A DNA stretch of 32,318 nt from Terriglobia bacterium (GTDB lineage: Bacteria > Acidobacteriota > Terriglobia > Bryobacterales > Bryobacteraceae): assembly GCA_003175985.1 (NCBI GenBank), contig PSRJ01000338.1, forward strand, positions 1 to 32,318, written 5' to 3'. The translations under genes were made by a program, and so were the position numbers. Below, in pieces: positions 12,415 to 22,412 of this stretch. The notes under the pieces are model-generated. The model was not told the origin of the DNA. It did not search any database and saw only the letters and a program-made list of their open reading frames with translations. Each line of letters opens with the position of its first letter. The stretch's first letter is position 1.

Positions 12415-12439
12415 GAGCTTGGGCGATTTAGCCAAGCTC
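12415..12439 (-). terminator. intercistronic hairpin at the phosphoketolase stop codon
   Basis: A perfect 8-bp inverted repeat, GAGCTTGG (12415-12422) and CCAAGCTC (12432-12439), spaced by nine bases, overlaps the phosphoketolase stop. On the minus strand it is followed by TTGCCC rather than a T run. Partial termination or 3' protection of the upstream mRNA is therefore more likely than full termination. Confidence 0.45.
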
Positions 12440-14879
12440 ACCTCTTCCCCGGCCATTTCCAGCCAGTAATCTCCGGACTATCGACGCCATGTTGGAACGC
12501 ATAAGCTCGGCAGGCGAGCTGCTGATTGCGAAACTGTTCCTTGATGTGGGCGCCGATCAACCGGAGCTTCGGCGTGCGATCGATGGCATCGATTGCCAGG
12601 CTGAATCGGTCAATTTCGTTCTCGATGGCCAGTTCCAGCGGCGTATTGATATTGCCCTTTTCCTTGTAGCCGCGGACGTGAATCCGATCCTGGCGGTCGC
12701 GGCGGTAGGTCAATTGGTGGATCAAGGAGGGATAGCCGTGGAAGTTGAAGATCACCGGTTTGTCCGGGGTAAACAACGAATCGAAATCCGCGTCCTTCAA
12801 GCCGTGGGGGTGTTCGCTGAGTGGCTGCAACCGGAACAAATCCATCACATTGATGAACCGGATCTTGAGGTCGGGAAACGCCTGCCGCAGGAGCACGGTG
12901 GCGGCAAGCGCTTCCTGGGTCGGGATATCGCCCGCGGCGGCCATGACGACGTCGGGTTCGCCACCTTGATCGTTGCTGGCCCACGGCCAAATACCGAGGC
13001 CTTTGGTGCAGTGCTCGATCGCCTCGTCCGTGGTGAGGTATTGCAGATGCATCTGCTTGTCCGAGACAATCACGTTGACGTAGTTGCGGCTGCGCAGGCA
13101 ATGGTCGGCCACGGAGAGCAGGCAGTTCGCGTCGGGCGGCAGGTATACGCGGGTGATGTCCGCGCTCTTGTTGCTGACGATATTGAGAAACCCGGGGTCC
13201 TGGTGCGTGAATCCATTGTGATCCTGGCGCCATACGGTCGAGGTGATCAGCAGGTTCAACGACGGAATCTCGCGCCGCCACCGCAGCCGGTTGCAGATCG
13301 ACAGCCATTTGGCGTGCTGGTTGAACATCGAGTCGATGACGTGCACGAACGACTCGTAGGAGGAAATGAATCCATGCCGGCCGGTAAGCAGGTACCCCTC
13401 CAGCATGCCCTCCATGGTGTGCTCGCTGAGCATTTCGACCACGCGGCCATCGGGCGATAACTCGCCTCCATCGGCATCTTCGGGAAAGGTCGCTTCCAGC
13501 CACGTCTTCTTGCTGGCTTCATAGATGGCGCTCAATTTGTTCGAAGTAGTTTCGTCCGGACCGAACACCCGGAAGTTTTCCGGGTTGCGCTTCATCACAT
13601 CGCGCAGGAATCGTCCTAAGGGCGGAGTGTTCTCGGCTTCGGTTTCGCCGGCAGCGGTTACCGTTGGCCCGTATTGACGGAAGTCCGGCAGGCGCAGAGC
13701 TTTGGTCACAGTCCCGCCGTTCGCGTGCGGATTGGAACCCATGCGGCGCGCGCCTTTGGGAGCGAGTTCCTTTAGCTCCGGCCGCGGGCCATTTTCGTCG
13801 AACAGCTCTTCCGGGTTTTGCGAGCGCATCCACTTCTCCAAAACCTGGAGTTGTGCGGGGTCCTTCTTCACCTCGGTGAGCGGCACTTGATGGGCTCGCC
13901 AGGAGCCCTCGAGGCGATGCCCGTTCACTTTCTCCGGCGCGCTCCAGCCTTTCGGACTTCGCAGCACGATCATCGGCCACCGTGGACGGCCGGCCGTGCC
14001 GGTGGTGCGAGCGGCTTGCTGTGCGCGATGAATCTCCCTAACACAGTGGTCGAGCGTCGCCGCCATCGCCTGGTGCATGCTGAGAGGCTCTGAGCCTTCC
14101 ACAAAATACGGCGTCCACCCGTACCCTCGCAGCAAGTCCTCCAGTTCCTGGTGGGTGATTCTTGCCAGGATTGTCGGATTGTTGATCTTGTAGCCATTCA
14201 GGTGCAGGATCGGCAGTACCGCGCCGTCATGAATCGGGTTCAAAAACTTGTTGATATGCCAGGAGGTGGCTAATGGACCTGTTTCCGACTCGCCGTCGCC
14301 GACCACGGCCGCGACAATCAGTCCCGGATTATCGAAGGCTGCGCCGCACGCGTGCGACAACACGTATCCGAGCTCGCCTCCTTCGTGGATCGATCCCGGA
14401 GTTTCCGGTGTGCAGTGGCTGCCAATTCCGCCGGGAAACGAGAACTGCTTGAAGAATTCGCGCAAGCCCTCTTCGTCCTGGCTCTTTTCCGTGTAGATCT
14501 CCGAGTAGGTTCCTTCCAGGTAGACCGGTCCTAGTACACCGGGCGCGCCGTGTCCAGGGCCCGCGAGAAAGATCATGTCCTGGTCGTACTTGTTGATGAT
14601 ACGGTTCAGGTGCGTGTAGATGAACGCCAGGCCGGGGCTCGAGCCCCAATGTCCGAGCAGGCGATTCTTGATGTGCTCGGGCTTGAGCGGCTCCCGCAGC
14701 AGTGGGTTGTCCTGCAGGTAGATCATGCCTAAGGCCAGATACTTGCAAGCGCGCCAGTAGGCGTCGGTCTTGCGCAGCTCTTCGGCATCCAACGGGGCGT
14801 CATGAATGGTCGATCGCGTCGGGCCATACGGGCTCAATGCGGCGGTTTCGGTCAGCTCTGGGTGTACGGCGGTACTCAT
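12438..14879 (-). CDS. xfp: xylulose-5-phosphate/fructose-6-phosphate phosphoketolase
   Basis: An 813-residue thiamine diphosphate enzyme splitting xylulose 5-phosphate (and often fructose 6-phosphate) with phosphate to acetyl phosphate plus glyceraldehyde 3-phosphate (or erythrose 4-phosphate). Length is normal. Visible family blocks are [18 protein letters not shown] (76 on), [34 protein letters not shown], the cofactor motif [19 protein letters not shown] (GDG at 194), [16 protein letters not shown] and the C-terminal [11 protein letters not shown]-like end. An AAGGAG ribosome site precedes the ATG by five bases. Dual substrate use (Xfp rather than Xpk) cannot be settled from the sequence. 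Acetate kinase is immediately downstream. Confidence 0.96.
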   Translation of the reverse strand: MSTAVHPELTETAALSPYGPTRSTIHDAPLDAEELRKTDAYWRACKYLALGMIYLQDNPLLREPLKPEHIKNRLLGHWGSSPGLAFIYTHLNRIINKYDQDMIFLAGPGHGAPGVLGPVYLEGTYSEIYTEKSQDEEGLREFFKQFSFPGGIGSHCTPETPGSIHEGGELGYVLSHACGAAFDNPGLIVAAVVGDGESETGPLATSWHINKFLNPIHDGAVLPILHLNGYKINNPTILARITHQELEDLLRGYGWTPYFVEGSEPLSMHQAMAATLDHCVREIHRAQQAARTTGTAGRPRWPMIVLRSPKGWSAPEKVNGHRLEGSWRAHQVPLTEVKKDPAQLQVLEKWMRSQNPEELFDENGPRPELKELAPKGARRMGSNPHANGGTVTKALRLPDFRQYGPTVTAAGETEAENTPPLGRFLRDVMKRNPENFRVFGPDETTSNKLSAIYEASKKTWLEATFPEDADGGELSPDGRVVEMLSEHTMEGMLEGYLLTGRHGFISSYESFVHVIDSMFNQHAKWLSICNRLRWRREIPSLNLLITSTVWRQDHNGFTHQDPGFLNIVSNKSADITRVYLPPDANCLLSVADHCLRSRNYVNVIVSDKQMHLQYLTTDEAIEHCTKGLGIWPWASNDQGGEPDVVMAAAGDIPTQEALAATVLLRQAFPDLKIRFINVMDLFRLQPLSEHPHGLKDADFDSLFTPDKPVIFNFHGYPSLIHQLTYRRDRQDRIHVRGYKEKGNINTPLELAIENEIDRFSLAIDAIDRTPKLRLIGAHIKEQFRNQQLACRAYAFQHGVDSPEITGWKWPGKR

Positions 14880-14964
14880 AAATCTCCTTAGCGTTACGCG
14901 GCACGGACCACGTCGTGCGCGCCCAGGGATGTCGTCAGGTCTGGAATGGGCCTAGTCCTTCACG

Positions 14965-15528
14965 CTAACGGTTTTCGGCGCGTACTCTCCATGGCGCCAT
15001 ACGGTTGAACATTCCATCTCGCACAATGAACGTGTGAAAGAGAATGGCTCCAAAATGAGCGATGAACATCAGAAACAGGAGATAGGCAAGAACGGTGTGT
15101 GTCGCCCGCAGCATTGCGTATAACATGAGACTGTGCGGAAGGATCGGGAAAAGATGGAGAGAGCCGAATAGTACGATCGGGTAGCGCGCCGCCGACAACA
15201 TCCCCCAGCCGACTAGCGGCAACACGAACAGCAAAGCATAAAACAAGCGTTCGGAGGCTGACGCGACAAACCGCTCCTGTGACGACATGGTAGCAGGGAA
15301 AGGAGGCAACGCAGAAAGCCGCCGGTTTACGTAGCGAATCACCACCACAAGCAGGATGAGGATGCCCAGGGGGCGATGAATGGAAACTAGTGTTTGGAAA
15401 CTGGCAAGCGATGCGACCATGGCAACGCCGATCCCGAGCATGGTCAGGACCAGCGCAGCCGTCAACCAGTGCAGGAACCGCATCGAGGCCGTGAATTGCC
15501 GCCGCTCCGGTGTCACGTTCGTGTTCAC
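14965..15528 (-). CDS. cytochrome b561-type membrane heme protein
   Basis: A 187-residue protein with four hydrophobic helices and well placed heme-ligand histidines: His20 in MRFLHW, His51 in SIHRPLG, His144 in RATHTVLAY and His158 in IAHFGAILFH. This fits the bacterial CybB family, which takes electrons from quinol (or superoxide) in the inner membrane. The ATG overlaps the stop of the catalase-like gene (ATGA at 15525-15528), so the two products are made together. The natural reading is that this b-type cytochrome serves the periplasmic catalase-like partner as electron donor; that is inference. Confidence 0.88.
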   Translation of the reverse strand: MNTNVTPERRQFTASMRFLHWLTAALVLTMLGIGVAMVASLASFQTLVSIHRPLGILILLVVVIRYVNRRLSALPPFPATMSSQERFVASASERLFYALLFVLPLVGWGMLSAARYPIVLFGSLHLFPILPHSLMLYAMLRATHTVLAYLLFLMFIAHFGAILFHTFIVRDGMFNRMAPWRVRAENR

Positions 15529-16631
15529 TGGCGCACCTCCGAAGGCGTGATCGCGCTCGACTCTTTCGTTTCGCCCGCGCGCCTTCGAAACGACTCTGAG
15601 TAGACCGCCGACCGGGCGCTGAGCAAGAGATCGTCGGACGGCTCTATTCCGGCCGGCAAAACCGCCGGATCGAAATTGATGTCTCGGGCGGGGCTGGTCT
15701 CTTCACTTTCAACAGAATCGAGCGTGAGCGTTCCTGCATCCACCTGTTCGCGCCCGACAGGCCACGGGATATTGGCATCGTTCGTGACATCGCCGGGTTG
15801 CCCGATTGTGATCATTAAATGCCATTGCAGCGGATGCCGATGGATGCTCACGATCAGGGCGTCAAAGAGGTAGTTCTTGTTGCCTGGAGCTGCCGCCGCA
15901 GGAGTTGCGGCTGCAAAAGGCTGTACCGGCACCATCGACCAGCGCACGGGAATCCATACGCCGCTGGCATTCACAAAGCGGAAGGCCATCAGACTGTTGA
16001 ATGTGCTGTTCTCGAAACCGGACGAGGGCGGATGGCTCTGGAAGATTTTGAAAGCCCGCGCGGTTTCAGGATGTCGGGCGAGAAATGCCTCCATTTTTTG
16101 GGGATCGGGTTTGTGTGTCTGGGGATCGGGGGCTGAGGCAAGCGTCAGGTCATAAAACCCTTGGGGCCCTTTCACCGGGAAGACAGGGAGATTGACCATG
16201 GCAGTCCGCCACTCCTCGCCGTCCGGCAGCCGAAACAGAAGCCCCAGGCCGCGCACCGTATCGGGTGCATCCGCAACAGAGGGGGCGGCCCCACTCAAGG
16301 AGAAGCGACCGATGACGGGAATGCGACCGGTTCTAAAAATGAGCGCCTTCGACAGGCGCATCCCCTGGCCGTTGCTCTCGAAAAAACCGCTGACGGCCAC
16401 GCCCTTCGCGTGATTGCGGCGGAAACCGGAATGCATTCCGCCCGCGCGCTCCAAACCATCCACAAATCGTGCGGGCGTTAACGCGCCTGGAGCGAACCAG
16501 CCGCCCAGATAAAGGAATGCCGTCACGACACTGAGAATGATAAGGCCGGTCGCAGCTAAACCTCGCAATCTGGCGCGGGTGATCAAAGGCGCCGCTTGCT
16601 TTTCGGTTGGGGTGGTCGTTTCAGTAGGCAA
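15525..16631 (-). CDS. membrane-anchored catalase-family heme protein (SrpA-like)
   Basis: A 368-residue protein of the small catalase-related group. Residues about 21-45 form one N-terminal membrane helix, placing the heme domain in the periplasm. The distal-site motif is visible as GFRRNHAKGVAV with His74. A C-terminal ARSAVYSESFRRR contains the likely proximal heme ligand Tyr344. The start is TTG at 16631, chosen because GGAGGA lies six bases before it; no better ATG exists nearby. These proteins usually show peroxidase rather than strong catalase activity. It is coupled by ATGA to a cytochrome b561 gene and lies in the middle of a sugar pathway array, 84 bp after zwf. Confidence 0.87.
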   Translation of the reverse strand: MPTETTTPTEKQAAPLITRARLRGLAATGLIILSVVTAFLYLGGWFAPGALTPARFVDGLERAGGMHSGFRRNHAKGVAVSGFFESNGQGMRLSKALIFRTGRIPVIGRFSLSGAAPSVADAPDTVRGLGLLFRLPDGEEWRTAMVNLPVFPVKGPQGFYDLTLASAPDPQTHKPDPQKMEAFLARHPETARAFKIFQSHPPSSGFENSTFNSLMAFRFVNASGVWIPVRWSMVPVQPFAAATPAAAAPGNKNYLFDALIVSIHRHPLQWHLMITIGQPGDVTNDANIPWPVGREQVDAGTLTLDSVESEETSPARDINFDPAVLPAGIEPSDDLLLSARSAVYSESFRRRAGETKESSAITPSEVRQ

Positions 16632-16687
16632 AATGTATCCTCCGTGTTACTCCACGACGCAACACATCCAGAAGAGTCTGGACGCGG

Positions 16688-16707
16688 CAGGCAGGTGTGC
16701 CTGCGCC
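16688..16707. repeat. inverted repeat between zwf and the catalase-like gene
   Basis: GCAGGCA and TGCCTGC arms separated by four bases lie just downstream of the zwf stop on the minus strand. No T run follows. It may act as a weak intercistronic hairpin or be a REP-like element; position alone supports either. Confidence 0.4.
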
Positions 16708-16715
16708 AGAGTCAA

Positions 16716-18128
16716 TCAGGCGGCTCGACGCTCCGCATTCTGGGGCGCCGCGGGACTCAGCACCGGAGCGTGCCAGCCGCCGGGCGGGACAATCGATTGA
16801 CTCGCTTCCTGCGGGCCCCACGTTCCCGGCTCGTATTCATAGACCGGAGTTTCGGCGCGCAGCACCGGGTCAACGATCCTCCATGCTTCTTCCACGTAGT
16901 CCTCGCGCGCGAACAGCGTGGTGTCGCCGGCGATGGCCTCGCCGAGCACGCGCTCGTATGCGTCCATCTCGTTGGCCTCGGGATGATGGTTCGCCACCAT
17001 TTCGATAGGGCGGCCCTCGATATCCCTATCCGGCTTGAGCACCATCATTCCCAGCGCGATCGCCACATCCGGACTGATCCGCAGGCGGATATGATTCTGT
17101 TCCAACGCCGGCTGCGCGTGGTAAACATCGGGAGGCCGGCGCAGCCGGACCAGAATCTCGGTGCACGTGACCGGCATCTGCTTCCCCGCGCGGATGTAGA
17201 ACGGAACGCCCTGCCAGCGCCACGAATTTACTTCCAGCTTCAGTGTGGCGAAGGTTTCGGTCCGCGAGCCGTGGGCAACGCCGCCTTCGTTCTGGTATCC
17301 GCGGAACTGGCCGCGAACGATACTCTTCTCGTCGATCGGCGCGATGGCCTTGAGCACCTTCACTTTCTCGTCGCGAATCGATTCGCTGTCGGTTCGGACC
17401 GGCGGCTCCATCGCCAGATTGCTCAGGATCTGGAAGATGTGGTTCTGGACCACGTCGCGGACGGTCCCGGTGTGATCGTAAAATGCGCCTCGCCCCTGGA
17501 CGCCGAAATCCTCCGCCATCGTGATCTGCACGCTTTCCACGGTCGAGCGGTTCCACAGGGAATGCAGGAAAACATTGGCAAACCGGAAGTACAGCAGGTT
17601 GCGGACGGGCTGTTTCCCCAGGTAGTGGTCAATGCGAAAGATGCCGGACTCGGGAAACGTGCCGAGCAGGATGTGGTTCAGTTCGCGCGCGGATGCCAGG
17701 TCGGTCCCGAAAGGTTTTTCCACGATCACGCGTGCGCCATTAGAGCAATTAGTGCACGCCAGGTTCTGAGTCACCATTCCGAACAGCGCCGGCGGGATAG
17801 CGAGATAGTAAGCCGGCCGCTCGGCCGAGCCTAGTTCCTTGCGGAGTTGGTTGAACGTCAAAGTGTCATGATAGTCGCCGTCCACGTAACGCAACAGCCG
17901 GCACATGCGGTCGAAGGCTTCGCGATCGAGTCCCCCGTGCTTCTCCACGCTTTCGCGCGCGCGGGCGCGAAGCTGATCGAGGTTCCATCCAGCCTTGGCG
18001 ACGCCCACGATGGGAATGTCCAGGTGGCCGCGCTTGGCCATCGCCTGCAGTGTGGGGAAGATTTTCTTGTACGCCAAGTCGCCGGTGGCGCCGAAGAAGA
18101 CAAGTGCATCGGAGTGAGTGCCAGTCAT
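16716..18128 (-). CDS. zwf: glucose-6-phosphate 1-dehydrogenase
   Basis: Oxidises glucose 6-phosphate to 6-phosphogluconolactone with NAD(P)+. With the ATG at 18128 the protein has 470 residues, the usual length. The frame is open further upstream, but that part lies inside gnd; the chosen start has a GAAAGGAC ribosome site and lies ten bases after the gnd stop. Motifs: the nucleotide loop [15 protein letters not shown] (GATGDLA 13-19), VEKPFG (136-141) and the active site RIDHYLGK (165-172, with the catalytic His pair region). The active site continues with Gln where many homologues have Glu ([15 protein letters not shown]). Cofactor preference cannot be decided from sequence. Confidence 0.96.
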   Translation of the reverse strand: MTGTHSDALVFFGATGDLAYKKIFPTLQAMAKRGHLDIPIVGVAKAGWNLDQLRARARESVEKHGGLDREAFDRMCRLLRYVDGDYHDTLTFNQLRKELGSAERPAYYLAIPPALFGMVTQNLACTNCSNGARVIVEKPFGTDLASARELNHILLGTFPESGIFRIDHYLGKQPVRNLLYFRFANVFLHSLWNRSTVESVQITMAEDFGVQGRGAFYDHTGTVRDVVQNHIFQILSNLAMEPPVRTDSESIRDEKVKVLKAIAPIDEKSIVRGQFRGYQNEGGVAHGSRTETFATLKLEVNSWRWQGVPFYIRAGKQMPVTCTEILVRLRRPPDVYHAQPALEQNHIRLRISPDVAIALGMMVLKPDRDIEGRPIEMVANHHPEANEMDAYERVLGEAIAGDTTLFAREDYVEEAWRIVDPVLRAETPVYEYEPGTWGPQEASQSIVPPGGWHAPVLSPAAPQNAERRAA

Positions 18129-18138
18129 GTTAGTCCTT

Positions 18139-19167
18139 TCAAGCCGCCTGTTTCTCGGCAGTCTTTTCCATGTGGCCGCCGAACTGAAAGCGCATCGCGG
18201 AAAGCAGCTTGTTCGCGAAATCGGCTTCCCCGCGAGAGGTGAAGCGCTCATACAGAGCCGCGGTGAGAACGGGCGCCGGGGCGGCTTCGTCAATCGCCGC
18301 CTTGATGGTCCAGCGCCCTTCGCCGGAATCGGAGACGCGGCCGGCGAACTTCGTCAAAGCAGGATCCTCGACCAGCGACGTGGCGGTAAGGTCGAGCAGC
18401 CAGGAAGCGATGACGCTGCCGCGGCGCCACACTTCGGCAATGTCTCGGAGGTTGAGGTCGTACTGATAATGCTCCGGGTGGGGCAGCGGCGTCGTTTCCG
18501 CGTCGATGGTCCCGGTCTGCTTGCCTACATTGGCATCGCGGAGGATACCCAGACCCTCGGCATAGGCGGCCATCACGCCGTATTCGATGCCGTTGTGAAC
18601 CATCTTCACGAAATGGCCCGCGCCGTTGTTGCCGCAATGCAGATAGCCCAACTCCGCTGTGCCGCCGAGTTTCTCCCGTCCCGGAGTTCGGGCGATATTG
18701 CCCGCGCCGGGCGCGAGCGTGCGGAAGATCGGATCGAGATGCGTGACCACATCCGTCTCGCCGCCGATCATCATGCAGTAGCCGCGTTCCAGGCCCCACA
18801 CGCCGCCGCTGGTGCCGACATCGACGTAATGAATTCCCTTAGCCGCGAGTTCCTTGGCGCGGCGGAGGTCGTCGATGTAGTAGGAGTTGCCGCCGTCGAT
18901 AAGGATGTCGCCTTCATTCAGAAGCGGCTTCAGAGTGGCAATGGTCTCGTCCACAACTCCGGCGGGGACCATTAGCCAGACCGCTCGCGGGCTTTCGAGC
19001 CGTTCGACCAGATCCAGCATGTGGACCGCGCCTTTCGCGCCGTCGCCGGCCAAGTCTTCGATCGCTTTTTTCGAACGGTCAAAGACCACGCACTCGTGGC
19101 CGTCCCGCATGAGGCGCCGAGCCATGTTGGCGCCCATTCTTCCCAGTCCGATCATTCCGATTTGCAT
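18139..19167 (-). CDS. gnd: 6-phosphogluconate dehydrogenase (decarboxylating), short form
   Basis: Oxidatively decarboxylates 6-phosphogluconate to ribulose 5-phosphate. The 342-residue length matches the short GndB/YqeC branch rather than the 470-residue Gnd. The dinucleotide loop [10 protein letters not shown] is at 8-16, and [10 protein letters not shown] follows. Asp30, right after the second strand, is the position that in this superfamily usually favours NAD+ over NADP+. Active-site blocks are [18 protein letters not shown] (118-125) and [21 protein letters not shown] with Lys188, Asn192 and Glu195. It starts four bases after the rpe stop and is followed ten bases later by zwf. Confidence 0.95.
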   Translation of the reverse strand: MQIGMIGLGRMGANMARRLMRDGHECVVFDRSKKAIEDLAGDGAKGAVHMLDLVERLESPRAVWLMVPAGVVDETIATLKPLLNEGDILIDGGNSYYIDDLRRAKELAAKGIHYVDVGTSGGVWGLERGYCMMIGGETDVVTHLDPIFRTLAPGAGNIARTPGREKLGGTAELGYLHCGNNGAGHFVKMVHNGIEYGVMAAYAEGLGILRDANVGKQTGTIDAETTPLPHPEHYQYDLNLRDIAEVWRRGSVIASWLLDLTATSLVEDPALTKFAGRVSDSGEGRWTIKAAIDEAAPAPVLTAALYERFTSRGEADFANKLLSAMRFQFGGHMEKTAEKQAA

Positions 19168-19171
19168 AAAT

Positions 19172-19825
19172 TCATTCCCCTTTCGCGCGGAGGCGGCTCA
19201 TCGCCTCGGACACGCTCTTGTTGCTTCCGAAAACTGAGGATCCGGCCACCAGAACATTGGCTCCCGCTTCCACGCAGAGCCTCGCCGTTTCCGAATCGAT
19301 ACCGCCATCGACTTCCAGGTCGCACCCGGGCTTGACGCGATCGATCATCTGCCGGACGCGTCTGATCTTGGCCAGGGTGGAATGGAGAAAATGCTGGTGC
19401 CCGAAACCCGGGTCCACCGTCATGACGAGCACCTGGTCGACGTCCGGCAGAATTTCTTCGAGCACCGCCGCGGGCGTCGCTGGATTGATGGCGACGCCCA
19501 CGCGCTTGCCTAGGGCTCGGATGGCCTGCACGGTGCGATGCAGGTTGACGTTTCCCTCCCAGTGGACCAGAAACGAGTCCGAGCCCGAGTCTGCGAACTC
19601 CTGGAGAAACAGATCCGGGTTCGAGATCATCATGTGCGTTTCGAGCGGCAGCCGTGTCACGGGGCGCAACGATGCCACGATCGGTGCTCCCATCGACAGG
19701 TTCGGCACGAAATGGCCGTCCATGACGTCAACGTGGATGCGATCCGCTCCCGCCCGCTCCGCCTCGGCGACCTGCACGCCGAGCCGCGAGAAATCCGCGG
19801 CGAGAATGGAAGGAGCCAGCTTCAC
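19172..19825 (-). CDS. rpe: ribulose-phosphate 3-epimerase
   Basis: Interconverts ribulose 5-phosphate and xylulose 5-phosphate. The protein of 217 residues starts at GTG 19825, which overlaps the DUF2090 gene stop (GTGA) and has an AGGA ribosome site. An upstream in-frame ATG would add 57 residues that are the shadow of the DUF2090 gene. It begins [15 protein letters not shown], a family hallmark. The metal ligands are visible as His31 and Asp33 ([13 protein letters not shown]), His64 (ETHMM) and Asp173 (EVDGGID). [13 protein letters not shown] stands where MxVNPGFGGQxF is usual. It lies between the DUF2090 gene and gnd, within a tightly coupled run. Confidence 0.95.
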   Translation of the reverse strand: MKLAPSILAADFSRLGVQVAEAERAGADRIHVDVMDGHFVPNLSMGAPIVASLRPVTRLPLETHMMISNPDLFLQEFADSGSDSFLVHWEGNVNLHRTVQAIRALGKRVGVAINPATPAAVLEEILPDVDQVLVMTVDPGFGHQHFLHSTLAKIRRVRQMIDRVKPGCDLEVDGGIDSETARLCVEAGANVLVAGSSVFGSNKSVSEAMSRLRAKGE

Positions 19826-20736
19826 TTCCTGCCCTCGAAGGTGTCGACGAACTCGCGATAGCGGCGCTCGATGTCGTTGACGGCCTGCTCGCGAGTGATT
19901 TGCCGGGCGCGCCACTTGACCAGCGGGTCCCAGAAGCTCGTGCGCCCCACTGCGAAGCCGATGAACCCCGGCACTGCGGCCGCAGTCGTCAACCATTCGT
20001 GAACCTTTTGATCATCTTCTCCGCGGCCTAGGATGATGCAGCCGACGCGGTCGCGTCCGCCCCGTCTTGCGGCGGCGACGACTTTTTCGCAATCCTCGCG
20101 GCTGTCGAGACCTTCAATCTTCCAGACATCCGGCTCGACTCCGGCGTCCTGCAGTTCCTCGATCGCCTGTACCATGAGCTTCGGGCGAAGTTGCACGTCG
20201 TAGGCTTTCTTGTCGCCGTTGAGCTGGTCCAATTGAGATTTCTCGGCGGGGACGAGCAGCTCGAACATGAACAGGGGGCCGGATTGGCCGTGCAGGTAGT
20301 CCGACACGCGCTTCAATCGTCCCGCCTGCCTGGCATTCAGCGCGGGATCGCCTTCCGCGTTGTAGCGCACGAGCACCTTGCTGAAGGTCGGCCGGATGGC
20401 CTCGATATGGCGGGCAAAATCCTCGCCGTATTCGAAATCGAATTCTTCCTGCCCGCTCTTCTCAACGCAGCAGGCGGTGGTGTAATGGTGAGCCGCGGCG
20501 TCGCGGAGGACCGCGGAGCCGAACTGCTCGTCGGTCAGGATGCCCGCCTTCTTCTCCGGCACGCCGTCCTGGACCGCGGCCTTGAAGCCGTCGTAGATCA
20601 CCTGCTTGGCGGCGGCGATTTCCGCAGTCTGCTCGGGCGTCAGCGCACCCTTCCAGCCGAACATCTTTGTCTGAAACGAGCCGCGGTGGTCGAAGGGCAG
20701 GATATAGAGTGGCTTGTCGAAACCGGTGGTCCTCAT
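19822..20736 (-). CDS. stand-alone DUF2090 protein, class I aldolase-like
   Basis: A 304-residue protein matching the DUF2090 domain, which is otherwise best known as the C-terminal half of fused IolC (5-dehydro-2-deoxygluconokinase) proteins. It starts [19 protein letters not shown], an aldolase-barrel first strand like that of LacD-type class I aldolases. [10 protein letters not shown] carries Lys206 in the D-x-x-K-x-E context of the Schiff-base lysine of that group. No kinase domain is attached. It overlaps pgi upstream (ATGA at 20733-20736) and rpe downstream (GTGA), so it is co-translated with pentose phosphate enzymes. An aldolase acting on sugar phosphates is likely; the substrate is unknown. 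Family membership is from pattern memory, and the activity is inference. Confidence 0.8.
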   Translation of the reverse strand: MRTTGFDKPLYILPFDHRGSFQTKMFGWKGALTPEQTAEIAAAKQVIYDGFKAAVQDGVPEKKAGILTDEQFGSAVLRDAAAHHYTTACCVEKSGQEEFDFEYGEDFARHIEAIRPTFSKVLVRYNAEGDPALNARQAGRLKRVSDYLHGQSGPLFMFELLVPAEKSQLDQLNGDKKAYDVQLRPKLMVQAIEELQDAGVEPDVWKIEGLDSREDCEKVVAAARRGGRDRVGCIILGRGEDDQKVHEWLTTAAAVPGFIGFAVGRTSFWDPLVKWRARQITREQAVNDIERRYREFVDTFEGRK

Positions 20737-22391
20737 GCGTTCTCCTTGAGCTGACGGTAGCGGTGAATCAGGTTGTTGGTCGAGCTGTCATGTGTGAGCT
20801 TGGGCTCTTCCTTGCTTTCCAGCTCGGTAATAATTCGCTTGGCGAGGACCTTGCCGAGTTCCACACCCCACTGATCGAAGGAATCGATGTTCCAGATCGC
20901 ACCTTGCGTGAATACGCTGTGCTCATAGAGCGCCACCAGCTTGCCTAACGTCTCGGGTGTCAATTTTGCGGCGAGGATAGTATTTGAGGGACGGTTGCCC
21001 TCGAAAACGCGGTGCGGCACGAGCCACTCGGGCGTGCCCTCGGCTTTCACCTGTTCCGGAGTTTTGCCGAACGCCAGGGCTTCAGCTTGCGCGAATACGT
21101 TCGCCATCAGTATGTCGTGGTGAGGTCCAAGAGGATTGAGCGGCTGAGCGAAGGCTATGAAGTCGCAAGGGATGAGCCGGGTGCCCTGATGGATCAGTTG
21201 ATAGAAGGAGTGCTGGCCATTCGTTCCCGGCTCTCCCCAGTAGATGGGGCCGGTGTCGGACTTGACTTCGGCGCCATCGAGTGTCACGTGCTTGCCGTTG
21301 CTCTCCATGGTCAACTGCTGCAGATAGGCCGGGAAGCGCTTCAAGTATTGGTCGTAAGGCAGCACGGCCACCGTCTGCGCGCCGAAGAAATCGTTGTACC
21401 AGAGGGACAGCAGGCCCATGATTACCGGCAGGTTCTTTTCGAACGGCGCGGTGCGGAAGTGCTCGTCCATCTGATGGAAACCATCGAGCATCGCGCGGAA
21501 ATTGTCGGGGCCGATGGCTAGCATCGTGCACAGGCCAATGGCGGAATCCATCGAGTAGCGCCCGCCGACCCAGTCCCAAAACTCGAACATGTTGGCGGTG
21601 TCGATTCCGAACTTCGCCACTTCCTTCACATTCGTCGAGACGGCGACGAAATGCCGCGCTACCGATTTCTCATCGCCTCCCAATCCCGCCAACGACCAGG
21701 TGCGCGCGGATTGCGCGTTGGTCATCGTTTCCAGCGTGGTGAAAGTCTTGGACGAGACGATAAACATGGTCTCGGCCGGTTCCAAGTCGCGAACGGCCTC
21801 GGCGAGATCGGTGCCATCGACGTTGGAGACGAAACGAAAGGTCATGTCGCGCTCGCTGTAGTGGCGGAGCGCCTCGTAGGCCATGACGGGGCCGAGATCG
21901 GATCCGCCGATCCCGATATTGACGACATTGCGAATGCGCTTGCCGGTGTGACCCTTCCATTCGCCGCTCCGCACCCGCGTGCAAAAATCGGCCATGCGGC
22001 GAAGCACATCGTGGACCTGCGGTATTACGTTCTTCCCATCGACGATGACGGATCTGCCGGCGGGAGCGCGCAACGCGGTGTGGAGGACCGCGCGATTCTC
22101 GGTAATGTTGATCTTGCTGCCGGAAAACATGGCGTCGATGCGTTCCCGCAGGCCCGCGTCCTCGGCAAGATGCAACAGGAGTTCGAGCGTCTCATCGGTG
22201 ATGCGGTTCTTCGAATAATCGAGCTCTATCCCGGCGGCGGAGGCGGTGAGCCGTTCGCCGCGGGTGGGATCGTCGGCGAACAACTTGCGCAGATGCAGGT
22301 TGCGAATCCTCTTATGGTGCGATCCGAGGGCCTTCCACGACGGACTTCCTACGGCCGAACGCGGCTCGGCCCGCTCTTCCGTTACTTGCAT
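20733..22391 (-). CDS. pgi: glucose-6-phosphate isomerase
   Basis: Interconverts glucose 6-phosphate and fructose 6-phosphate. With the ATG at 22391 (GAGGAG ribosome site about ten bases before) the protein has 552 residues; a GTG six codons upstream overlaps that ribosome site and is less likely. Family blocks are [19 protein letters not shown] (160 on), [50 protein letters not shown], the active-site stretch [19 protein letters not shown] and the C-terminal [14 protein letters not shown]. It follows transaldolase by 79 bp, an order often seen as tal-pgi neighbours or fusions in bacteria. Confidence 0.97.
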   Translation of the reverse strand: MQVTEERAEPRSAVGSPSWKALGSHHKRIRNLHLRKLFADDPTRGERLTASAAGIELDYSKNRITDETLELLLHLAEDAGLRERIDAMFSGSKINITENRAVLHTALRAPAGRSVIVDGKNVIPQVHDVLRRMADFCTRVRSGEWKGHTGKRIRNVVNIGIGGSDLGPVMAYEALRHYSERDMTFRFVSNVDGTDLAEAVRDLEPAETMFIVSSKTFTTLETMTNAQSARTWSLAGLGGDEKSVARHFVAVSTNVKEVAKFGIDTANMFEFWDWVGGRYSMDSAIGLCTMLAIGPDNFRAMLDGFHQMDEHFRTAPFEKNLPVIMGLLSLWYNDFFGAQTVAVLPYDQYLKRFPAYLQQLTMESNGKHVTLDGAEVKSDTGPIYWGEPGTNGQHSFYQLIHQGTRLIPCDFIAFAQPLNPLGPHHDILMANVFAQAEALAFGKTPEQVKAEGTPEWLVPHRVFEGNRPSNTILAAKLTPETLGKLVALYEHSVFTQGAIWNIDSFDQWGVELGKVLAKRIITELESKEEPKLTHDSSTNNLIHRYRQLKENA

Positions 22392-22412
22392 TCTTGTTTC
22401 GCTCCTCACTGG

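Noticed and set aside
16596-17834. Plus-strand frame of about 410 codons opposite zwf
   Set aside because: Antisense shadow of zwf, whose motifs are complete.
18129-18293. N-terminal extension of glucose-6-phosphate dehydrogenase
   Set aside because: It lies inside gnd and has no homology-like features; the ATG at 18128 has a ribosome site and yields normal length.
19826-19996. N-terminal extension of the epimerase to the ATG at 19996
   Set aside because: The extra residues are read from the DUF2090 gene in another frame; the family start [11 protein letters not shown] and the GTGA overlap with an AGGA site fix the start at 19825.
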